From positions 5,959,645 through 6,023,644 of the forward strand of contig CM076661.1 in the NCBI GenBank assembly GCA_038496675.1: DNA of 64,000 nucleotides, in the 5' to 3' direction. The position numbers and the translations under genes were made by a program. The first letter of the stretch is position 1. Each line of letters begins with the position of its first letter. Positions 24,208 to 35,680 of this stretch are shown piece by piece. The notes beneath the pieces are model-generated. The model saw only the letters and a program-made list of their open reading frames with translations. It searched no databases and was not told where the DNA came from. Origin of the DNA: Rachycentron canadum. Lineage: Eukaryota > Chordata > Actinopteri > Carangiformes > Rachycentridae.

Positions 24208-25712
24208 CGAGGGCGAGAGACCCAGTGGAGGTGTGTCTGTGTCTGACTCTCGGCTCCAAGGTTTCTGCTAATAGATTTCAGCTCCCTCAGTGTCCCAATT
24301 AGCTGGTATGTATGCTTGGTTTATGAATTCATGTGTGGATATTAAGTGTGTGAACAAGTGTGTGAACATGCATGTGCAGTATGCATTCATATCTATAGAT
24401 GTACTGCATGTTACTGTGTGTATCGAGTACACACCAACCTCCCGTTGTGGACGTTATCTAAATGCCAATTAAAGAAAAACAGACTTTTCTGTTTCTTGCA
24501 TTTGGTTAAAAAACAACAACAACAAAAAAAACCCCCAAAAAAACAAAACAACCGTGAGCCAAGGCCAAAAGGAACCAATTTACACAGCCCCACTCTCGAC
24601 AACAGAACGTTTATCAACATAAACACATGGCAATGCAAACAGAAAACACACAGATAAACCTGTCCAGTTTTAGAGCAGCTTTTACCGCTTTTTAAGGAAA
24701 AGCATTACAAAGAAAATAGTCACTGCACTTTTAACCCTGACCCTGTGTGAGGACGGACAGGCACAGCTCAAGAGTTACCTGTAATAAACCCCCATAGCTT
24801 CCACACGTGACCATAAATCACACCGTGTGCCTTTAAAGTATCAAATATCGACTAATACAACACTGCTCACCCTTGGCTTTCATCCCTGTTTCCTTCTGTG
24901 TTCTGGTGGTGGTGCCTTTAAAGTGCAATTTATTTACCAAGAAACTGCTGCCGTAAATGACAGAAAAAGCAGTACAATTTACTGACAAGTAGTGAATGGG
25001 GCAGGGGGGCTCAGAACGAAGCCAGAGGTCTTGGCTGGGCCTGTGAAAGACTATAAAGCTTTAGTAGTAGCCCACGACCTGTTTATGGCTGGCTGAGACA
25101 CTGTGGTGTAAGGCTCTTGATCACTCTACAGCTCTAGACTGCTGCCGCTCTTGCATAACATACAAACAGGAGACTAACGGAAAACAAGCCATTAAACACA
25201 GCCAGTGTATTCAGTGGCATCGGTTATGTTCTGCAAGTCCCCGTCTTTCTCAGGAATCGCAGGCCGAACAAAAAAAAAAAAAAAGTTGATGCTTTCTTCC
25301 TAAGTAATAAGGTTAAAAAAAAAAAAAAATCTGAATGATTTGAAAAAATAAAACATCAAACATTACCATTGTGTGGGGAATGAATGAGTAAATGATGCAT
25401 TTCATTTTCCACAAAATGTCTGAGGCTCTTGGCATTGGTGCCCATTTGTGTGCAGAATGAGAGCAGTGCTGGCCAGGCTCGCTGAGCTGGGAAAAAAGAC
25501 GTGGTATGCCCGGAACTTCACTACACAGGCCCAAGTACCCACCAAGAGGATTCATAGCAGATGTGAACTGAAAAGGCTCTCTTGTAAGTCGTGCTGGTGG
25601 TGGTGCACCTTAGGCACAGTTACATGAAGATGAGCAAATGTACAAGTTGAATGTGCAGCTTACCTAGTCTTCACCACATCGAGGGGATGCATCAAGCAGA
25701 TCTCTACCAGAC
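1359..25712 (-). CDS. slc25a21: Mitochondrial 2-oxodicarboxylate carrier, six internal exons (partial gene)
   Basis: Inner-membrane carrier of the SLC25 family. In characterised members it exchanges 2-oxoadipate and related dicarboxylates for 2-oxoglutarate, feeding lysine, hydroxylysine and tryptophan breakdown. The coding sequence is join of 25664-25712, 13019-13102, 5878-5944, 5048-5107, 1640-1747 and 1359-1523 on the minus strand. It gives about 178 residues in one open frame, matching roughly residues 24-201 of a protein of about 300. Two of the three carrier signatures are visible: HPLDVVKTR in repeat 1 and NPFEVVKV in repeat 2. The matching downstream motif EGIFGFYKG follows repeat 1, and DGFGLKGLNKG follows repeat 2. 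All introns begin GT and end AG. Missing are the start exon (expected beyond 64000) and the third repeat with the stop codon (expected left of position 1). No frameshift or stop was seen, so the gene looks intact. Family assignment is firm; the choice of slc25a21 over other carriers rests on near-identity of several exon peptides. Confidence 0.95.
1640..1747 (-). CDS. slc25a21: slc25a21 exon, second carrier repeat signature
   Basis: 108 bp, 36 codons, phase 0 at both ends. It encodes helix 3 (ALSAAGLGAGLTEAVVV) followed by the second carrier signature NPFEVVKV and SLQANRDSFKE. Glycine-rich GLGAGL is typical of carrier odd-numbered helices. The acceptor is ctccccccag. The donor is gttgat, weaker than the other donors here because position +3 is T. 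It was chosen because the frame and the next exon then fit exactly. Confidence 0.93.
1748..5047 (-). other. slc25a21: slc25a21 intron, 3.3 kb
   Basis: Non-coding intron between the exons at 5048-5107 and 1640-1747. AT-rich. It holds a poly-A run at 3504-3537 and, near 2270-2300, a short TG-rich patch. The open frames at 2236-2568 and 4536-5134 are chance frames; one of them overlaps the true exon on the wrong strand. Confidence 0.85.
3504..3537 (+). repeat. Poly-A run
   Basis: 34 A, intronic; no retroposon body was recognised upstream. Confidence 0.95.
5048..5107 (-). CDS. slc25a21: slc25a21 exon, link between repeats 1 and 2
   Basis: 60 bp, exactly 20 codons in phase 0 at both ends. It encodes FFTFEQYKKLLNLTPLSPGV. 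FFTFEQYKKLL is highly characteristic of the oxodicarboxylate carrier. The segment leads from helix 2 through the intermembrane-side loop towards helix 3. The acceptor is cttttctctgcag and the donor gtaagtc. Longer plus-strand open frames over this stretch are shadows. Confidence 0.92.
5108..5877 (-). other. slc25a21: slc25a21 intron, 770 bp
   Basis: Non-coding intron. It contains a (CA)n microsatellite at 5181-5216 interrupted by two CG steps. Nothing else was recognised. Confidence 0.85.
5181..5216 (+). repeat. (CA)n microsatellite
   Basis: Alternating AC with two CG interruptions, inside a slc25a21 intron. Confidence 0.95.
5878..5944 (-). CDS. slc25a21: slc25a21 exon, end of carrier repeat 1
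   Basis: 67 bp exon: one base finishing the split glycine codon, then 22 codons. It encodes IFGFYKGILPPILAETPKRA plus VK. With the previous exon it forms EGIFGFYKG, the conserved [D/E]G-x4-[aromatic][K/R]G element that follows the matrix loop in carrier repeats. It then enters transmembrane helix 2, with proline-rich ILPPILAETP. The acceptor is ctctctacag and the donor gtgag. Confidence 0.93.
6565..6650 (+). repeat. Dispersed repeat, copy 1 (relative of 56318-56400)
   Basis: Shares with the copy near 56.3 kb, in the same order and orientation: ctccaaaaac, tttcccataatg and tgcctggtaaa. Spacing is similar but not identical. The family was not identified. Confidence 0.5.
10005..10030 (+). repeat. 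(TG)n microsatellite
   Basis: Run of TG repeats with a TTTG break near its right end, within the 7.1 kb intron. Confidence 0.9.
13019..13102 (-). CDS. slc25a21: slc25a21 exon, first matrix loop
   Basis: 84 bp exon. The first base A completes the arginine codon split with the previous exon. The last two bases GG start a glycine codon completed at 5944. It encodes the matrix loop after helix 1: FQIQRGTSDPTSYKSLGDCF followed by RTIIRNE. The acceptor is ttgttgcag and the donor gtaggtt. A 164-residue open frame over the same bases is in another frame and is a shadow. Phase and length agree exactly with both neighbouring exons. Confidence 0.93.
15915..16351 (-). mobile_element. Internally deleted Tc1-like transposon relic
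   Basis: Two parts look like a Tc1-family element lying on the minus strand. On the minus strand, bases 15921-15966 resemble the coding stretch near the transposase C-terminus (VWDELDRRVKAKQPT in fish Tc1 elements), but with an in-frame stop in place of tryptophan and small deletions. About 16020-16055 resembles the start of the transposase reading frame. The right end, 16319-16351 (ggtgttctaaaatttttgac, then tgataagtgt), resembles the terminal repeat common in fish Tc1 elements. The middle of the transposase is missing and the left terminal repeat was not found, so this is a dead, MITE-like copy. A 16-bp inverted repeat (16151-16167 with 16175-16190) and a poly-A run sit inside it. Confidence 0.5.
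16210..16248 (+). repeat. Poly-A run with one G
   Basis: 39-base A run with a single G, inside the Tc1-like relic. Confidence 0.95.
22289..22336 (+). repeat. Short relic of a dispersed teleost repeat
   Basis: The sequence acatttacattttgggctga followed by tcattatccagagtgactca and caatga resembles the fish repeat core 'acatttacatttagcagacgcttttatccaaagcgacttacaatga'. About 48 bp are recognisable, with several changes. Confidence 0.5.
23743..23758 (+). repeat. Poly-C run at gap edge
   Basis: Sixteen C directly before the run of N; possibly a sequence-end artefact. Confidence 0.9.
23759..24142. other. Assembly gap (384 N)
   Basis: Unresolved bases between a poly-C run and a (GA)n run. The two flanks suggest low-complexity DNA that stopped the reads. 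A small exon could in principle be hidden here, but the slc25a21 frame needs none between the flanking exons. Confidence 1.
24143..24203 (+). repeat. (GA)n microsatellite
   Basis: About 30 GA units directly after the N gap; the true length is unknown because it begins at the gap. Confidence 0.96.
25664..25712 (-). CDS. slc25a21: slc25a21 exon, first carrier repeat signature
   Basis: The most upstream exon visible, 49 bp. It starts with the last two bases of a glycine codon and ends with AG of an arginine codon completed by the next exon. It encodes LVEICLMHPLDVVKT, the end of transmembrane helix 1 with the PX(D/E)XX(K/R) carrier signature (P-L-D-V-V-K). On the minus strand the acceptor reads cttcttag and the donor gtaagc, both good. 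The short open frame running on to 25857 is intron read-through and not part of the protein. The preceding exon, with the N-terminus, was not found in the 38 kb to the right. Confidence 0.94.
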
Positions 25713-28700
25713 CTAAGAAGTAAAGACAGACAGAATAAGTTACTTCAACAACCACAGTTGTTATGGTTATTGTGTTCTTAGCTGTCAGGATCAATTTGTA
25801 CAGTATTTGTGCATTATAACAAAGCCACAGAGCCTCTTCATAAGTGTAACATGGCATGGCTTCAGAGGCTGAGAGAAATGTGATTGGCTGAGTTTCCTGC
25901 TACAGTCCACTGATGCTGAAATCTAGCAAAACAACTGCAAACCTTCAGTTCACAGAGATCACTGCCCTCTATGAACAAACTAATAAAAACAGGAAGTAAA
26001 GCATGGGGGGATGAAAAGGCAAAACAGACATTGCCAGGATGTACCTCCTGTCCTCTAAGAAGGTGTGTAAAATCAAGTGAAAGAGTTACTGTGATTTGAT
26101 CCCATCAACACCAATGTTTCATGTTAGTGGTGCTAAAAAACAAAGCCTATGCTGAAGCGCTCATGATCAACCTTTGTGTCAAGTATAAATCAAGTCAACT
26201 GACACAAAATTGATAATTGAGTAATTGTTTTCAGTCACTTCTCAAATGAGGATATGCTGCTTTTTTCTGGTTTATAATAGTGGAAATCAAATCTCTCTGG
26301 GCTGTTGGTCAAACAAAATAAACAATATGAACAAGTGAAGGCCCCAAACAACATTTGTAAACTGAACTGTCAAATAATTGCCAGTGTAATGTCATGAAAA
26401 TTAATGTAATGAAGTAGTTATAGCCAAGTGTCATTTAATGTCCCATCCAGTCTCTTTCATATGGCTTTTTCTTACCCTACCTGGGTCTTCTTTTCAGAGT
26501 AAGCACATAACACTGTTTCTTACTGCACCAGTCAAATCTACAGCATAGACCCAATGTAAACCTGTATTTAACTGTTAAAGCCCTAGAGGATAAGATAACA
26601 TAAATCTAATGTTTAACATCAGGTGTGACAGTTCACCTTAAAAACTCTGATAAAAAAAAGTTGCCTGACTAAAGTGAGGCAAAAAGTAGCAAAAGTGTAT
26701 TTATGTTCATGTGATCTCGACTTTCATTTTAAAGCAATTTTTAAAAGTGAACATTCTGTGAAAAAAACACTTTCTGCTGTTACCAATTGTTTTTGACACA
26801 CAGCCAATGCCTGCCACTCTTCCACAGAAAACCCATTAATCTGATTATCACGCTGCCTAATTTAAATGTTGGCTACTTCAGCAATTCTGGGTGTTTTGAG
26901 CCCTGTGCCTTCCCTATGAGAACATGAATAAGTTTGAATGTATGATGATGTGAGACTTTCGTCCAAAATTCCTGAGTGACTGTAATTCCCAAAGTTTTGT
27001 ACAGCTGAAGCCACCAACCATATCAGCCATTCAAACCCAGTATATCAGCAACGTGCCAGCAGCTGGAGAATCGATGCAGGCGGGTGATCAGTGAGGGACT
27101 CTGAGGTTTTCACACACACTCTAACTATGTGCATCTGTGTTGAAAAGCCACTGCTTTGGCACACGGAGACCTTCTGACTCAATCAGGTTTTTTCATACTC
27201 ACAATTCTCACTGCATCCCTTTACTGGTGCTCTGAGGGCTTCCCTTGCAGATTCCACTCTGTGTGTACACAGCTGCTGTGCTATATGGGCTCTTTCTAAT
27301 TTGCTCAATTAAACATATTGTCTATAAAAGTGTGTCTTCTGGGGGTTTTCCAGGGAAGTAATTATCAAGCGAAATACCACAGAAAAAATTACTTAGTCTA
27401 CAGTTGCATCTTAATGTACGGAGAACCAAAAAAAAAAAGAAAAGAAAAAAAGAAAAAGTCAAACAAAATTCCATCTGTCACGGCTCAGTTGGCCTGACTA
27501 TGGTTAATGATACCACACTGAAAAGGTAAATACAACCCAGCAATGGACACATCATTTTCATGCTTTGCTATTAGGCTGCTGGCAGTCGAGATGAGTCGCA
27601 TCAAATCTTTCAGCAGGTAAATCAGATTACATGAATAAACCAAACCTACCTGTCTGCTTGATGAACATGTGTAAACACAAAGATACTGGGAAGTGACCGA
27701 ACATGCTCCAACAAGTGATCTGGTGGTAGGAGAGTTTTCTAAAATACTATCCCAACAGCACACTTGGACACTTAAGTAGAGCAAACACAGAAAAACAAAG
27801 TAAGTCTTCCAAAGAAATAAACCCATTCACAAGTCCTATAATCTCTCCTGTTTTGATTTGACATAGACCTACAGGCCACAATATGAATGTGGTAGGATTG
27901 GATGTCGGATCAGTGCAGGGCTGCCACAACAAATCCGCAAACAGAGTAATGGAAGGGGTGTTTGTCACTTCTCATTACTCCTACTGAAGCTAAAGGGTAC
28001 AACCATTTCTTTCTATGAGTAAAGTATGTTTCTATCCTAGTTGTAGACTGGGAAGGAAACAAAATGGGCTCGAGTCTGACAATGAGTCTAGAATAAACCA
28101 TTATAGATACTCAGAGGGGTGGGATAGAAAAACTGACAATCCATAAATGAGCTCATGCTTCAACTACACAGATTTGGATTATCATGGTGAAAGTCATTTG
28201 TGTGTATTCTCATCATTAAGAAACTACAAAGTGAAATATCTTCATTAATAGCCAAAAAGAGAGCACTTCTACAGTTAAGTTGTACCTTCAAGTGAGCAGT
28301 GTATCTGCACATCTGGATACTTCACTTAAAATGATTTACTCTAGATTTTGGGCCTCGTCGTAAACCTCAGATTACATGAACTCTAAAGGCTACAAGTTTC
28401 CAAATGCTTCGTTAACTTGGAAAGGTAACATTAGTTAACCACTTTTTACAAATTAGCAGGCCAGCCCCACAGTGTAATTCAGATACAGTGATTAGCTCAG
28501 TATGTAAGTATTTAAGTTCAGTTCTCAGGCTGTCAGTAAAGTCGAAGTCGACTTGTGTCTTCAGATTCGAAGTGAACGTCAGTTAACAACGCATGCTGTA
28601 CATCCATGACGGCAGTTGCGGAAGGCTGAAGTGATGACAAGTACAAATGCAAAACCTGGTTTTGTTTATTTGAGCATCTGTCAAACACACTTGCAGACAA

Positions 28701-31700
28701 GACACCCTAAGAACAGGTGATGGCAGATGAAACAACGTGCTGTAGGGGTTAAAAGGCAAACTAAACAGGAGAAAGTCTAGGACCAGAATCCTAAACTGGC
28801 CTTTGTTTGTGCTACACAGGACAACTTTGCTATTCTAATGAAACCACCATCATTATTTAATCTTAATATTATGTAGTCAGTGTGTGACGATTAGCAGTTT
28901 GATGATGATATGTTGCACTTTTTGGGGAATTTGGGAATTAGTTTTTGTTTCAATCTGCCATTTCCTTTGTCCCTTAATTCCTTTTTTAAACTTAAAGTCA
29001 AAAGCAGTGAAGGTCATGGATTGGATTGAGTCAAGAGAAAACAATGCAGTTCTGTGTCTTGTCACTCAAATAACAAAAACAAGCTGGAGAAAAGGGCGTT
29101 GTATTTTTATAACAGATGACAGATCCACAAAAGATGCAACCTCTCGCTGGACTGCATTTAGACTGTGTATGGTGGAGCTTACAAAGGTGTTTTCTACTTG
29201 AGCAAACATTTAACAGTTCCCGATTAATTAATGTCATTTAATTGGATTCAAGTTTGATGGTGACACATTATCGCCTTAAGACACCAAAATACCCAATTTC
29301 CTCAACACCACAGAGGCAGCTTCTCGCTCCACTGTGCCCCAGTGTATCATGCTCTTCTATTCCAGCTGTCAGCACATACTACCGTTTAATCATAGAGCAC
29401 AGCAGTAGCAAACCCACACGCTCTCGGGAGCACTTCACACCCCTCTGTAGCCTCTGATGCACAGTCACTGAGTATGCTGAGGGCAAAGTGTGGGGATGAT
29501 GCTACCGTGCTGCTTAGTTCTGCCTTTCCCTGGTTCAGTCAGCCTCCCACTTCTGCTGGAGCCCACGTCCTCCAGCTGTGAGGAGGGGGCGTGATATCAC
29601 CGTGACCTGCCATCTGGTTGACGTTTAGGGCTTTGCTACGCATCAGTGAGTGACAGATTGGGAGACTCCATTATTTGAAGGTTCTTTTGTTTCTGAACCA
29701 CAATGGTACTGACAGGGCTTGTCATCCAGCGCCTTGCAAATACATACACATGCAGTTAAGCACAAGTGCTAATGGCATAGTAGTGTCTGGAGCACAGCCA
29801 TTCAGACACGCTCTTACATATTCGCTACAAGGCTGCTTTTTGCCACAAATGCATTCTGTGCCAAGACACAGCGTAAAGGCTAATTGTGCAATGGAAACAA
29901 ATGAGCTGCAAGGATACAGTGAGATATTATGCTGATTTTACACCGTGACAACATATAATTTTGATACGACTGGTTTTCTTATTGCACTGAGCTGACGTCA
30001 TGTGCAACGCTTTAACAGCCGTGGTAGTTGGCTTTTGTTTCGGGTATCGGAACAAGAAGAACATATGGCAGAAACAATGAGGCCGGGTGTTAAGAAGTGC
30101 TGCATCATCCCATATTCAGCTGCAATGATTTTCTGTCAACAGTGCAGAAATTGTCAGGGACATGACCCAAGTAGCTTCAATGGTAGCACTACAACTGCCA
30201 CCGACATACTGGCAAGACATTCCAGGTTGTCTGATGACTTGTCTTCCAAAGAGAAAAAGAATCATACATCATGAAGATGAGATGATTATCTGAGTTAGTT
30301 TTGGCTCGGGAATGCACTCAGTTTGCTCCCACGCAAAAGTGAGAAAGAAAAACAATAGATCGCCAGGGAGCGATTGCTCAACGGGTGCAGGTGTCATCCA
30401 TCATGCCGAGACACACACTGAATGACTGTAATTCCCAGCAGCCACAGGGAGACTGCCACAGGAAGCAAGAGTCCCCCAGTTAAATGAACAAATACATGAG
30501 AGACACAGTGGTCCCTCATTTCACACGCTTACTTGACCCAGTAAATGCTACAGTCTCTAATGATAGTTTGGTCACCATTTTCTTAAATATGTTAATAATA
30601 GTCTCCAATCGCTCTCAAATGATTTTCATTTATGTGAGATAGGCAATTTTTTTTTTTATGTCCTTGGTTAACAACCTGAAAAATTAGGTCAAAGGGAACA
30701 GATAAAAAAATGAGCTGTGAAACCTACACATGGATAATTGTTTTAGAAAAACACTACTAAACAATACATTTATTGGTTCATTGAGTGTTAAAGAAGAAAA
30801 TCACAGCTTGTCCTGTCATTTTGAGGCGTGAGATGAGGCATAAGAGTGTCATGATGACAGAGTTTCACCTCACAGGCCCACTCCAGTTTTGACAAGAGCT
30901 CCTGACTCAACCTGCAGGTGATATTGCATGCCTCCATGTCCACCATTAATACTTTTCAAAACACATTGGATGTGGAATGCTAAACAAATTCTCTGAGCTG
31001 CTGCTCCCCTGCAATTCGTCATCTACAGTAACAAAGCCAACTTGATATCCATCAGCAACTGGTCCGGGCACTCAGGTTTAGAAACTCTGATTAAGCTTCT
31101 TTTATTGCTAAGGAATGTCATTGCAATGAATAGAGAAAAAGATTGTAATATACATACACACCACCTTATGCTCTGCTCTGTTGATTTTAGCCATGCTTAT
31201 CTTTCATAACATACAAATAAAGTCTGTCTGATTACATTTTGTTACCTGTTATGACAGGTGCCTTCAAATTCACAGTGTTTGTTAGAAAACGCTGGTGGCA
31301 GTATTTGGCATAAACAAGGCAAATCTGGATAGTGGCTTATATAAATGTAACATAAAAGTGCCCAAATAACATGAGGCCCGGGTTGAGTCAGGCTAATAAA
31401 CTAAAGTTACTACTGAGTGAGGCACGCTGTAGTACTGAAATACTGCCTTGGAGCCGAACCTGTTTTTAAAGCAAACAGCCAGTGAAACAATCCCAAACTG
31501 ATCACATTAAAATTGAAATGGACTATAAACCATTTTGATACAGGAGTGGGATAAGTTATCTGTCATAAGAGCATATAGACTCACCTCATAGGGAGAGGGG
31601 GGTTATAGCAAAAGAAATGCCTTTAATTCCTATGTATTAAAGGTGATTAAATAAAAACAGTAATGTTATTAATGCAGAAGCAGGTAACCATTACTTAAAG

Positions 31701-33164
31701 TGATTTATGCTCCTCATCCAGCTCTACTCTTCTGTTAGTGCTGGATAAATCTATTCTCAGCAAATTAGTGGGAAAAATAACCAAAACCAGCAGGGAAAGA
31801 AGAGAGGAACGTTATATTAACTCCAACTCCTAAAGCAAACACAAGTGTGGAGGAACTGATTATGTAGGAATTTACATATTTATAAGACCTTATAATGGCT
31901 CAAAACATCTGGAAGAAGGAGGGGAGGGAGGAGGGAGTGGGAGGCGGGTGATTAATCACAGATATCACCAATAAGGCTTCCTGTGTCAGGACACGCGGAG
32001 GAATCCCAGCTAACTCCCCAAACAGTCCCTAAGTCTGCACTTGAAAAAGCTCAAAGGGTCCTTAGAAAAACAAGCGGGGCCATCTCCAATGACAGTGGGG
32101 GATTTTTCTAAACTGAGGGCCCTTGATGATAGGTGCAAGCATCCCAGTATTCTGCAGGCCTGCATCAGCTAATAATGCTGCTTTTTCATTAATCACCTCA
32201 AAGGGTATATGGCATGGGTCTCCACAGTGTAAACAGAGTTAAAGTTCAATAATTAATTCTCAAACTATCAGAACAGTTTCCATTAGTTCTTAATATGATC
32301 TTGCAAATAAAACAAATGTGAGTGGAAGCAAAATGTCACATATTGAAGTCTGCACTGGGACCTTCCATTAATAGTACTTTGCAAACTTTACCATTCCAGC
32401 AAAATATACCTTCACTCGTCCTCAGTGGTAAACTGAAGAAGTTCTTAGTAATTACAACCTCTGATACTTTCTGCAAATGCCATCACAATAACTGATGTTT
32501 CTATATTTTACACTCTTAACCAAGTAAGAAGTGAACAAACAAATTAATCATACAATATATGTACCATTAAATCTCGTTTGTGAATGATATATTGATTTTT
32601 CAGTTCAACGTGTTATCTCCAGTTTAGATTTATTGTTGAAAGTCATGAGTCATGGCGCGTTTTTACCCACTGGCTATAGGCCAAGACAGCTTGGGTATGT
32701 CCCTGTCTGTCAAACTTCAGATGAACTCTGTGATACTGATGAAAGTGTTAAGGTCTGTGTGCTGCCTGAACTGACTAATGATAAGTTAGTGATGGACTTG
32801 ACAGGTAGACTGTGCCAATAGTGCAGCGCTGTCATTGTCAGAACCTCCTTCCTCTATTACTGTCACTGTATTCTTGACACCTGTGGTCACTGTTTTTTTT
32901 TCCCTTAACACGTCATCAGATGCAAATAGCTGCACCAGCAGAGCGGAAGTGGGTGACGGGAAGAGAAGAAAAGGGTACAAAATGGATGCAAAACCTGGTG
33001 TAACTGATGTTTGAGAGGAAGTGCTCTGTGTCAGCTCAGCCTGATTCCTTTCACCAGCATCACCTTTTAAACAAATTGTCTCCAACTCCTGCAGGACACC
33101 TGTCACCATCTAAATCAACTGTATAATTCTGCAACAAAAGAATTGAGAGATTTAAATCTAGATC

Positions 33165-33225
33165 TACCGATGGTTCCCAACCCGGGGGTCAGGAGGCACT
33201 ATGTGGGTCACAACCAAGAAAAATG
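33165..33225 (+). repeat. Possible hAT-type transposon end
   Basis: gatggttcccaacccggggg followed by tcaggaggcactatgtgggt and cacaa resembles the terminal sequence 'cagtggttcccaacctgggggtcg' of fish hAT-like elements. The opposite end type appears at 35657-35680. No matching 8-bp target duplication was found around the pair, so they may be separate fragments. Confidence 0.35.
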
Positions 33226-34534
33226 TAAAAAGACATTTCAATGTTTTTTTCTTGTGAATTCTGTTGATTTTACTTTTCTATACTGCTACAAATTATTCAA
33301 ATTCAATCACTCTTCAGACAAGCAAGAAGAAGATCGTCTTTGTGAAACTTCTAGTAGAAAGGCAGCAACAGACAGGGCCATACCTACATTTTTTTCACAT
33401 ACTGAAGTCATTAGTCAAAGTCTTCCACAGAAAACTTAAAAAATAAAACCTATAAAGTGTTGTACTAGTTTGGATTTGTCATTTCATTCTGCATGGTAAC
33501 TGCTCAGTAGCATTTGTCTGTTTTCCAGCAACAGTTTTCAAAAGCTTTTTTTTTTTTTTTTACCATTAGTAAATCAATGAAAATGTAATCATTCAATTTG
33601 TAAAATTTAAATATGCTTTGTTGTAAAAAGTAGAACTAACACAACATCCACTGTGTGTTAGAAAGTATTATTTAGCCTTTGAAAATGTACAATGTAACTC
33701 CCCAGAATTTTTTTCATGAGGCTTTGCAGCCACATATTTTGGTTCTTAACCAGGTGCCTCTACAAGCCCATCAAAACATTTGCTAAATCAGCTGCTGAAA
33801 GTCTAGGACTTTAATTCAAATACAAGCATTACCAAGACTGGCAAAATATACTTTGACCTGAAAACACTGTAGCGCTAAATTATTTCCCTCCCCTTTGTGT
33901 ACTTCCCCAAAAAGTCACCTGGCTGCGCCACTTCAAACCTCCAGGTCAAATCCAGCCTGAAAAACCACAAAATACATGTTTCTAGGCTGTTGGCACCAAT
34001 GTGCTGATCTCTACACTGTAATTACACAACTTTATAAAAGCGCATAAATGGCTACAATTTTATTGCAATATTAATCAACTATGAAGAAATATTTGATGAT
34101 TGATGATAAAGATGTTTTTTTTAATTAGATCAGATGGCAGCAGGCTGATTTTACTTTAAATCAATTCAAAAATAGTACAGGTAACCAAAACAGTAACACA
34201 AAAATATAATTTGCAATCAGAGTTCTCTAACACCTCAACAGTAACGCAGCAACAGTGAAGTTTACTTCCCTGCATCAGAGCTAAGTTGCAGTGAATTTTA
34301 ACTGACAAAACATTTAACTATAGTTGGGAAAGGTCATCTTTTCATCTGAAAAAGTCATCAATCAACGTATGTGTGTGGCTTAGCCTGTTTAATTACAGTC
34401 AATACACATGATTTTCTGGTTCCAGTTTGAACATGTTGTAGCATTAGACAGCTGTTCTGTCAAACAGTGATGGTGGCAGGGACAACAAGGAAAAACCATA
34501 TAAACTTTGAGTATCTCTAATTTCTATAACACGG

Positions 34535-34720
34535 GCAGCTGTGGATCAGGATGTAGAGTAGGTCGTCCAATGATCAGGTCAGTGGTTCGATCCCAAGCTC
34601 CTCCATTCTGCATTGGCAAAATACTGAACCAAAATCGTATGGAACAAGCACTGTATGAATGTGTGAATGTTTACTGTAATGTTAAGTTCTTTGTGTGGTC
34701 ATGAAGATTAGAAAAGAGCC
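34535..34720 (+). mobile_element. tRNA-derived SINE, diverged copy
   Basis: The order of pieces matches a widespread teleost SINE: an A-box-like head (gtggatcaggatgtagagta), then ggtcgtccaatgatcaggtc, an intact RNA polymerase III B box ggttcgatccc at 34584-34594, a ctcctccattctgcat segment, a gatactgaacc-like piece, a tgtatgaatgtgtgaatg piece, and the tail agttctttgtgtggtcatga followed by agattagaaaagagcc. It is shortened and mutated relative to fresh copies, so it is old. No clear target-site duplication was seen. Confidence 0.65.
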
Positions 34721-35656
34721 ATTTTCTTGGCCAAATCTAATTTTTTTCCCCCTTAAAGTCCAATTTTCCTTTAAAGAGACTATATAATTGAACGCTCTAC
34801 AATGATGGATGATTATCATTATTACTGGCCATCACCCAAAGGACAGCAGCAAGGCGGTGAAGACGCATGCCTGTGAGCTTCGGCAACAGTTCAGCGAAGT
34901 AGGCGTCTTGCTCAGGAGCAGAGAAGCAGTAGTTTTAGCTACTTTACCTCTCCTAGTTTCTTAAAATTGGACATGTTCATCAGGGAGATGCCATTTTAAG
35001 AGTGCGATTGTATCTCCATGGCTTATTTTGACATTTATTGCAGTCTTGGTTAACTACTTCCATGACAACAGCATGTTGTATGTGTGTGAAGCTGCGTCTG
35101 TGCTGTTGTGTGCGCAATGTCAACCATTGGGTTGCACATAGTGACCAGAGTATCAGATATCCGAGACTGATCGGCTGCTCACTGATCATGGCTGATCAAA
35201 CATAAACCCACCTTTTCCAAACACCAATATAAATACAGACCATTTACCATTTGAAAGAATTTAAACTTTGATTTGATCATAATGGAATATTTCTGTATAG
35301 ATTAACGCCTTAAGTATATGGTCACTATCACCAATAGACAAGAGTGAATAAAAACAAACAAGTCATAGGTACAACCTTGGGTTTATACAGTTCTTAGTGC
35401 AAGAAGCATCTGATGAGACAGTTTGAAATTCCACTAAGAAAACTGATTTCAGTTTAAACTTCTGGGTCAATTCATCACCATGTTGTATTTACAGTTGGAA
35501 GGTTTAATATTTGCTACAACTCTGTTGTGGCATCTTAATGGCAACAGAGGCTGAAGTGCACATATATTGTAGTATTAATAGTGTTAAATAATATTAAGTA
35601 TAAATAAGTTGAGATACACACCTGGAACATGATGGCAAATGCTTGAAGTTCAGGAT

Positions 35657-35680
35657 TGTGAGGTTGGGAACCACTTGAAT
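35657..35680 (-). repeat. Possible hAT-type transposon end, opposite orientation
   Basis: gaggttgggaaccacttg is close to the reverse complement of the terminal sequence seen at 33165 (ggttcccaacc). It could be the partner end of a 2.5 kb decayed element containing the SINE at 34535-34720, or an unrelated fragment. Confidence 0.3.

Larger units (their letters stand above)
13103..25663 (-). other. slc25a21: slc25a21 intron, 12.6 kb
   Basis: Non-coding intron. It contains a G- and purine-rich stretch of unknown origin (about 13.9-15.6 kb), a deleted Tc1-like transposon near 15.9-16.35 kb, poly-A runs at 16210-16248, 17294-17310, 25270-25284 and 25315-25329, a repeat relic at 22289-22336, and the sequencing gap at 23759-24142. 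No further coding exon fits: the exons on both sides join without a missing residue. Confidence 0.82.

Noticed and set aside
23738..24259. 173-residue minus-strand open frame
   Set aside because: Made of (GA)n, the N gap and poly-C; not a gene.
34535..34720. Functional tRNA gene (intact B box)
   Set aside because: The B box is good, but no cloverleaf forms and the downstream tail is that of a SINE.
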